DNA of 64,000 nt from Paenisporosarcina quisquiliarum (GTDB taxonomy: Bacteria > Bacillota > Bacilli > Bacillales_A > Planococcaceae): positions 1-64,000 of the forward strand of contig NZ_JAMKBJ010000001.1 of the NCBI RefSeq assembly GCF_027563315.1, read 5' to 3'. Made by a program: the position numbers and the translations under genes. Below are positions 59,379 to 64,000 of this stretch, piece after piece. Below the pieces are notes generated by a model. It had not been told where the DNA came from. It made no database searches and was given only the letters and a program-made list of their open reading frames with translations. The stretch's first letter is position 1. The number at the start of each line of letters is the position of its first letter.

Positions 59379-60248
59379 ATGACCATTCAATGGTTTCCGG
59401 GTCATATGGCGAAAGCTCGTCGTGAAGTTACGGAAAAATTAAAATTAGTTGATATTATTTTTGAATTGATTGATGCAAGATTGCCGCTATCTTCAAGAAA
59501 TCCAATGATTGACGAAGTGATTGGACAAAAGACGCGGTTGTTAATTTTAAATAAAATGGATATGGCAGATGATCTTCAAACAAAAAAGTGGATTCAGTAT
59601 TTTGAAGAGCGAGGACATCGTGCGGTAGCCATCAATTCACTTGAAGGCAAAGGGTTACAAGTGGTAACCAAGGCTGCAAGCGAATTGTTATTCGAAAAAT
59701 GGGAGCGCATGCGTCTGCGTGGAATCAAACCTCGTGCCATCCGTGCAATGATTGTTGGAATTCCGAACGTAGGAAAATCGACGCTGATTAACCGTCTGGC
59801 TAAGAAAAATCTTGCGAAAACAGGGAATACACCAGGTATCACAAAAGCGCAACAGTGGATAAAAGTAGGAAAAGAACTGGAGCTTTTAGATACACCAGGA
59901 ATCCTGTGGCCGAAGTTTGAAGACCAGGCTGTAGGATACAAATTGGCGTTAACGGGGGCAATCAAAGACACCATTACCAATATGGAAGACTTGGCTGTTT
60001 ATGGTCTGAATTTTTTAGCTACACATTATCCGAAACGTATGGAAGAACGCTATAAATTGTCTGAGGTAGATGAGGACTTAGTTGTCACATTTGACCATAT
60101 CGGCAAACTTCGCCGTGCCTATGCAGGTGGCGGAGAAATTGATTATGATCAAGTTGCGCAACTTATTGTGCGGGACATCCGTGGACAACATCTAGGTAAA
60201 TTGACGTTTGATATTGTGGATGAGTTGGTTTCAGAACCCGAAAAGTAA
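59379..60248 (+). CDS. rbgA: ribosome biogenesis GTPase RbgA (YlqF)
   Basis: A 289-aa circularly permuted GTPase needed for the last steps of 50S assembly. Motifs appear in the order LNKMDMAD (G4) near 58, [14 protein letters not shown] (G1) near 126, GNTPGIT (G2) and [10 protein letters not shown] (G3) near 173. A C-terminal RNA-binding helical domain follows. AGGAGGAG precedes ATG, and a strong terminator overlaps the stop. Confidence 0.96.
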   Translation: MTIQWFPGHMAKARREVTEKLKLVDIIFELIDARLPLSSRNPMIDEVIGQKTRLLILNKMDMADDLQTKKWIQYFEERGHRAVAINSLEGKGLQVVTKAASELLFEKWERMRLRGIKPRAIRAMIVGIPNVGKSTLINRLAKKNLAKTGNTPGITKAQQWIKVGKELELLDTPGILWPKFEDQAVGYKLALTGAIKDTITNMEDLAVYGLNFLATHYPKRMEERYKLSEVDEDLVVTFDHIGKLRRAYAGGGEIDYDQVAQLIVRDIRGQHLGKLTFDIVDELVSEPEK

Positions 60249-60281
60249 CCTTTTTTACCTTCGGGTAGAAAAGGTTTTTTT
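60247..60281 (+). terminator. intrinsic terminator after rbgA with UUCG tetraloop
   Basis: A 13-bp stem (60247–60259 with 60264–60276, one G·U pair) is closed by a TTCG loop and followed by T residues to 60281. The 240 bases after it, up to rnhB, hold no gene that I can support. Confidence 0.88.
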
Positions 60282-60521
60282 GTAACCCAGACAATGTAGG
60301 ACAAGTACGAGTGTTTATGAATATTTGCGCTGGCCGCGTGTTCCGTATGAGTCAACAGCAAAAAAGGCGAAGTGCCGAGGATACACGACGCTCAACCTAG
60401 GTAAGCGTAACTGTTTTGTGGGATATCAACAGCAAAATTTAACAGAGCCAAATAATACAGTAGCATTTGCCCTCAACATTCATCTATGCATACCAAAATA
60501 CAAAAAAAGAGGTGAAGCGTA

Positions 60522-61286
60522 ATGCTAACCATAAAGGCAATTTCAGAGCAACTGAGTAGTACAACAGAGCCCAATGAGTGGACGAATGAACTCATGAACG
60601 ATCAACGGTCGGGAGTTCAAAAATTAGTTACTTCCTGGCTAAAAAGACTCGAAGCGCAGAATAAAATTAAACTTGAACATGAAGAGAAGATTCAATTTGA
60701 TAATAGTCATAAGCAAACAACGAGTGATTTGGTTGCCGGCATAGATGAAGCAGGCAGAGGTCCTCTTGCTGGTCCTGTCGTAACCGCTGCAGTTATCTTC
60801 AAAGATTACCCAAATGAACTTTTCGGAATTAACGACTCCAAACAACTATCGCGCAGTAAAAGACAGCATTTCGCTGAAATCATTAAAAAACATGCTTATT
60901 GTTATTCCATACATATTCAAGCAGTTGATCAAATTGATACTTTAAATATTTACGAAGCAACTCGATTATCCATGATGAGAGCTGTTGACAGCCTGTCGAT
61001 TGAACCACAAGTCTTATTGGTCGACGCCATGAAACTCCCTACATCAACAACACAACACTCAATTATTAAAGGGGATGCAAAGAGTCTGGCCATCGCTGCA
61101 GCATCAATATTGGCCAAAACAACGCGTGATGAACTAATGGATGAGTTCGATAAAATGTATCCAGAATATCATTTTGCAAAAAATGCTGGGTACGGGACAG
61201 CTTTACATATAGAAGCTTTAAATAAGTTTGGTCCAACGCCTATTCACAGAAGGTCATTTGAGCCGATCAAGTCCATGATTTCCTAA
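60522..61286 (+). CDS. rnhB: ribonuclease HII
   Basis: A 254-aa enzyme that removes ribonucleotides from DNA and RNA from RNA–DNA hybrids. An N-terminal helical extension (about 1–65) precedes the catalytic domain, which opens AGIDEAGRGPLAGPVV near residue 70 with the DE pair of the DEDD site. Further acidic residues are in LVDAMKL near 166 and the conserved KGDAKSLAIAAASILAK. The ribosome-binding site is AGAGGTGA. Confidence 0.96.
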   Translation: MLTIKAISEQLSSTTEPNEWTNELMNDQRSGVQKLVTSWLKRLEAQNKIKLEHEEKIQFDNSHKQTTSDLVAGIDEAGRGPLAGPVVTAAVIFKDYPNELFGINDSKQLSRSKRQHFAEIIKKHAYCYSIHIQAVDQIDTLNIYEATRLSMMRAVDSLSIEPQVLLVDAMKLPTSTTQHSIIKGDAKSLAIAAASILAKTTRDELMDEFDKMYPEYHFAKNAGYGTALHIEALNKFGPTPIHRRSFEPIKSMIS

Positions 61287-61299
61287 AGGAGGTTAGAGC

Positions 61300-62916
61300 A
61301 TGTCACCCACTATACAGCCATCTATACGTACCGCTGTGACTAATGAACAGGTAATATCGTTAAGACACGGTCAAGTCGTTCATGCGAGTGTGAATAAAAT
61401 ATTTCCTGACCAAAGAGCTGAAGTTCAAATTGGGAATCACAAAATGATGGCTAAATTAGAAGTCCCTTTAAAAGCAGGGGATGCTCATTACTTTCAAGTG
61501 CTAGGTAATCAAGAAACTTTGCAGTTAAAAGTAGTGACAGATGCTCTTAACCCCTCCATAACCACATCTAATCAAACTAGGCAGTTAATGGACTCTCTTC
61601 AATTGCCCAAAACAACTGAAATGCAGAGTATTGTACAGCAAATGATCAAAGAGAAAATTCCTCTTTCTAAAGAACAGTTACTCTTAGCAGAACAATGGCT
61701 GAAGGAAATCCCTCCGCAAGTTAAATTGTCAGAAGGTTTGATGGCAATCCAGAAATTAAGTGAGCTCAAACTAACATTTACGAATGAAAACTTTACCATG
61801 TTAATCAGTGGACAAGATAAAAATGGCTTACATCAACTATTGGATGCATTTAAACTCGCTTTGAAAAATGATACGTCCATTCCAACGAGTCAAAAAGGAA
61901 GTATCGAAAAAGTATTGATGCAAATAACTCAACCTTTTTTAAATGAATTTGGCGGGGCAATTCTTGGACAGGTGATTGATCGTTTACTGTCAGAGAATAC
62001 AAGTGAAAGCGACAAGCTGACATTGCTTAATTTGTTGAAAGAGGTCGGACTTGTACCGAAGCAAGCGACACTTGCCAACTGGTTAAGTTCAGAAGCGAGA
62101 CATTTCCAACCATCTGAAACGAATCAGAAATTGCCTACACCGGCGGCGGATCACGTGATGTCCCTATTAACTTCAATGAACAGAAAAGAGTTGGACGCCA
62201 AAGTATTTGAACAACTGACGATGCTATCCAGAAAATCTAATAATCTAGTTGTTCAGCAAGCGTTAGCTATGGCTGAAGCTAACATTCAATCTGGAATGAA
62301 CGGTGTAACGATTGAACAAGCAATGAAACAAATACTTAGTAATATCGGGTTTGACTACGAATCAAAGCTGGCGCAAGGAAGTAATTTAAGCCAAATAAGT
62401 GAATCGCTTAAACCACAATTACTGGCATTACTCCAAAATTCCGAAATATCTGCGCAGTTGAAGGAAACAGCAGAAACGATTGTATCCCGTTTAAATGGGA
62501 TGCAAATCTTATCAGGTGATAATGGTCCTCAGCATCAGTTACTTATGCAAGTTCCACTGGATTTTTTCGGGAAACGTATGGATGCTTCATTACAATGGAA
62601 CGGACAAATGAAAGATGATGGAAAAATTGATTCGAATTATGCTCGGGTCATGTTTTATCTGGATTTATCTTCTTTGAAAGAGACGGTAATTGATATGCAA
62701 ATTCAAAATCGGATTATCACGATTAATGTATATAACGAAAGCGAGGCATTAATGCCTTACGCAGATCAGTTCAGAGAAGCGCTTAAAACAGGTCTCAACT
62801 CATTAAATTATCAATTATCTGGTGTATTTATGAAAAGCTATTCGAAGCAACCTGAGCCTCCTCCAATATTGACGAAAACGCAAGTTAGTAAGTGGGGAGT
62901 GGATATTCTGGTATGA
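61300..62916 (+). CDS. ylqG: YlqG-like protein with FliK-type C-terminal domain
   Basis: A 538-aa protein at the position of B. subtilis ylqG, between rnhB and ylqH. The N-terminal 60–80 residues look like a small beta domain (VVHASVNKIFPDQRAEVQIGNHKM). The long middle is helical and rich in Gln and Leu. The last 110 or so residues (LLMQVPLDFFGKRMDASLQW … VIDMQIQNRIITINVYN) resemble the flagellar hook-length control (FliK) C-terminal domain. The function is unknown. It overlaps the FlhB-like ylqH by ATGA, which fits a specialised-secretion origin. Confidence 0.8.
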   Translation: MSPTIQPSIRTAVTNEQVISLRHGQVVHASVNKIFPDQRAEVQIGNHKMMAKLEVPLKAGDAHYFQVLGNQETLQLKVVTDALNPSITTSNQTRQLMDSLQLPKTTEMQSIVQQMIKEKIPLSKEQLLLAEQWLKEIPPQVKLSEGLMAIQKLSELKLTFTNENFTMLISGQDKNGLHQLLDAFKLALKNDTSIPTSQKGSIEKVLMQITQPFLNEFGGAILGQVIDRLLSENTSESDKLTLLNLLKEVGLVPKQATLANWLSSEARHFQPSETNQKLPTPAADHVMSLLTSMNRKELDAKVFEQLTMLSRKSNNLVVQQALAMAEANIQSGMNGVTIEQAMKQILSNIGFDYESKLAQGSNLSQISESLKPQLLALLQNSEISAQLKETAETIVSRLNGMQILSGDNGPQHQLLMQVPLDFFGKRMDASLQWNGQMKDDGKIDSNYARVMFYLDLSSLKETVIDMQIQNRIITINVYNESEALMPYADQFREALKTGLNSLNYQLSGVFMKSYSKQPEPPPILTKTQVSKWGVDILV

Positions 62917-63197
62917 GCGAAGAAAACAAGAAAATTAAAGAAGTTGTCGCCTTAACTTACAAACAGAATTTAGAAAATGCCCCAACAGTCATTGCAAAAG
63001 GCAAAGGTGTAATAGCTGAAAATCTAATCAAAATAGCACAAGAACACCAGATTCCAATACAAGAAGATCCAAGTTTAGTTGCGTTGCTCGGGCAATTGGA
63101 TATTAATGAATCAATACCCGAGGAGTTGTACCAAGCGGTAGCGGAAGTTTTTGCATTCATTTACCGTATCGACCAATCTCATGGTTTGAAAAGGTAA
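62913..63197 (+). CDS. ylqH: FlhB C-terminal domain homologue YlqH
   Basis: A 94-aa soluble protein matching the cytoplasmic C-terminal domain of the flagellar export switch FlhB (ALTYKQNLENAPTVIAKGKG … IPIQEDPSLVALLGQLDINESIPEELYQAVAEVFAFIY). The self-cleaving NPTH motif of FlhB is replaced by an APTV sequence, so autocleavage is not expected. It lacks the FlhB membrane domain. ATG 62913 overlaps the ylqG stop. Confidence 0.88.
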   Translation: MSEENKKIKEVVALTYKQNLENAPTVIAKGKGVIAENLIKIAQEHQIPIQEDPSLVALLGQLDINESIPEELYQAVAEVFAFIYRIDQSHGLKR

Positions 63198-63261
63198 GAA
63201 AAACTTTTTTTCGACAAAAAGAACAGAATATTCGCAGTTTAAGGAATATAAAGGACAAGTG

Positions 63262-63290
63262 TGGACATTGTTTGACAGGTTTAATACAAT
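63262..63290 (+). promoter_or_regulatory. candidate promoter of sucC
   Basis: TGGACA (63262–63267) and TACAAT (63285–63290) with a 17-base spacer, 48 bases before sucC. A second TTGACA at 63310 has no −10 at the right distance before the start. Confidence 0.55.
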
Positions 63291-63338
63291 GGTTAAGGTA
63301 GTAAATTACTTGACAGAAGTTTGATTGGAGGATGTAAA

Positions 63339-64000
63339 ATGAATATCCATGAATATCAAGGTAAACAACTCCTCAGACAATATGGTGTCGCAGTATCGAA
63401 CGGTTTAGTTGCTTTTTCTCCGGAAGAAGCAGTAAAAGCTGCAAAAGAACTAGGCACAGAAGTTGTCGTGGTGAAAGCTCAAATCCACGCAGGTGGACGT
63501 GGTAAAGCTGGCGGTGTTAAAATCGCGAAGAACTTGGATGAAGTTCGTACATACGCGAAAGAACTTCTAGGTAAAGTCCTTGTCACTCATCAGACAGGTC
63601 CTGAAGGAAAAGAAATTAAGCGTCTTCTTGTTGAAGAAGGTTGCGACATTAAAAAAGAGTACTACTTAGGTTTAGTTCTTGACCGTGCAACTTCACGTGT
63701 AACTCTTATGGGTTCTGAAGAAGGCGGAATGGACATTGAAGAAGTTGCAGAAGCAACTCCTGAAAAAATCTTCAAAGAAGTAATTGATCCAGTTGTTGGA
63801 TTAACTGGCTTCCAAGCTCGTCGTATGGCTTTCAACATGAACATTCCAGCTAACTTAGTTAACAAAGCTGTGAAATTCATGCTTGGTCTTTACCAAGTAT
63901 TTGTTGAAAAAGATGCGGCAATCGTTGAAATCAATCCACTAGTTGTAACAGGTGGAGGAGACGTTATGGCACTTGACGCGAAGTTCAACTTCGACGCTAA
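63339..64000 (+). CDS. sucC: succinyl-CoA synthetase beta subunit (5' part)
   Basis: The first 220 residues of the ADP-forming succinyl-CoA ligase beta subunit, cut by the window end; the full protein is normally about 386 aa. It opens [17 protein letters not shown] and has the ATP-grasp features [16 protein letters not shown] near residue 47 and VEINPLVV near 203. It makes ATP from succinyl-CoA in the TCA cycle. The ribosome-binding site is TTGGAGG. SucD should follow outside the window. Confidence 0.97.
   Translation, partial: MNIHEYQGKQLLRQYGVAVSNGLVAFSPEEAVKAAKELGTEVVVVKAQIHAGGRGKAGGVKIAKNLDEVRTYAKELLGKVLVTHQTGPEGKEIKRLLVEEGCDIKKEYYLGLVLDRATSRVTLMGSEEGGMDIEEVAEATPEKIFKEVIDPVVGLTGFQARRMAFNMNIPANLVNKAVKFMLGLYQVFVEKDAAIVEINPLVVTGGGDVMALDAKFNFDA

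Noticed and set aside
60325-60522. 65-aa plus-strand ORF between rbgA and rnhB
   Set aside because: No convincing ribosome-binding site, atypical composition and no recognisable similarity; the rnhB ribosome-binding site lies inside it.

Overview
This is a 64 kb stretch of low-GC Firmicute chromosome. It follows the Bacillus subtilis ylmC–divIVA–ileS–pyr–gmk–priA–prkC–spoVM–recG–fapR–smc–ffh–rplS–sucC backbone closely. A SpoVM homologue, a YlmC-type PRC-barrel protein, an ileS T-box, two PyrR attenuators and a FapR operator all point to an endospore-forming Bacillales. I lean towards Planococcaceae (Sporosarcina, Paenisporosarcina or a relative), but that is a judgement from overall protein resemblance and gene order, not a computed phylogeny.

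Layout. 1–3613: a composite repeat remnant, then the cell-division cluster ylmC, ylmE, sepF, ylmG, ylmH and divIVA. 3621–6921: promoter, isoleucine T-box, ileS and terminator. 6922–7722: gene-free, holding palindromic repeats A1 and B1. 7808–9220: lspA and an RluD-family pseudouridine synthase. 9201–20948: the pyrimidine operon pyrR-pyrP-pyrB-pyrC-carA-carB-pyrK-pyrD-pyrF-pyrE, with attenuators before pyrR and before pyrB. 21024–22055: a small minus-strand membrane protein and repeats A2 and B2. 22056–36577: rqcH (minus strand), then remA, gmk, rpoZ, coaBC, priA, def, fmt, rsmB, an rlmN remnant, prpC, prkC, rsgA, rpe and thiN. 36592–43000: spoVM, rpmB (minus strand), yloU, fakA, sdaAB, sdaAA and recG. 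43188–45291: a small accessory island on the minus strand, with a 63-aa membrane protein, a MocR-type regulator and a 61-aa ORF. 45299–64000: fapR, plsX, fabD, fabG, acpP, rnc, smc, ftsY, ylxM, ffh, rpsP, khpA, rimM, trmD, rplS, lepB, rbgA, rnhB, ylqG, ylqH and the 5' part of sucC.

Most genes are tightly coupled by ATGA, TTGA or TAATG overlaps. The window links Z-ring placement, tRNA charging, de novo UMP synthesis, formylmethionine handling, ribosome maturation, Ser/Thr signalling, membrane lipid synthesis, chromosome condensation and SRP targeting.

I see no prophage, CRISPR array, toxin–antitoxin pair or recognisable defence system. The most unusual content is non-coding or degenerate. A composite palindromic repeat occurs twice in full, each time between two copies of the local terminator hairpin, and once inverted and truncated. 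rlmN is reduced to a C-terminal stub that still carries the prpC ribosome-binding site. SpoVM has a C-terminal extension encoded in a terminator hairpin. The pyrR–pyrP attenuator is missing, and a large interrupted palindrome covers the acpP promoter.
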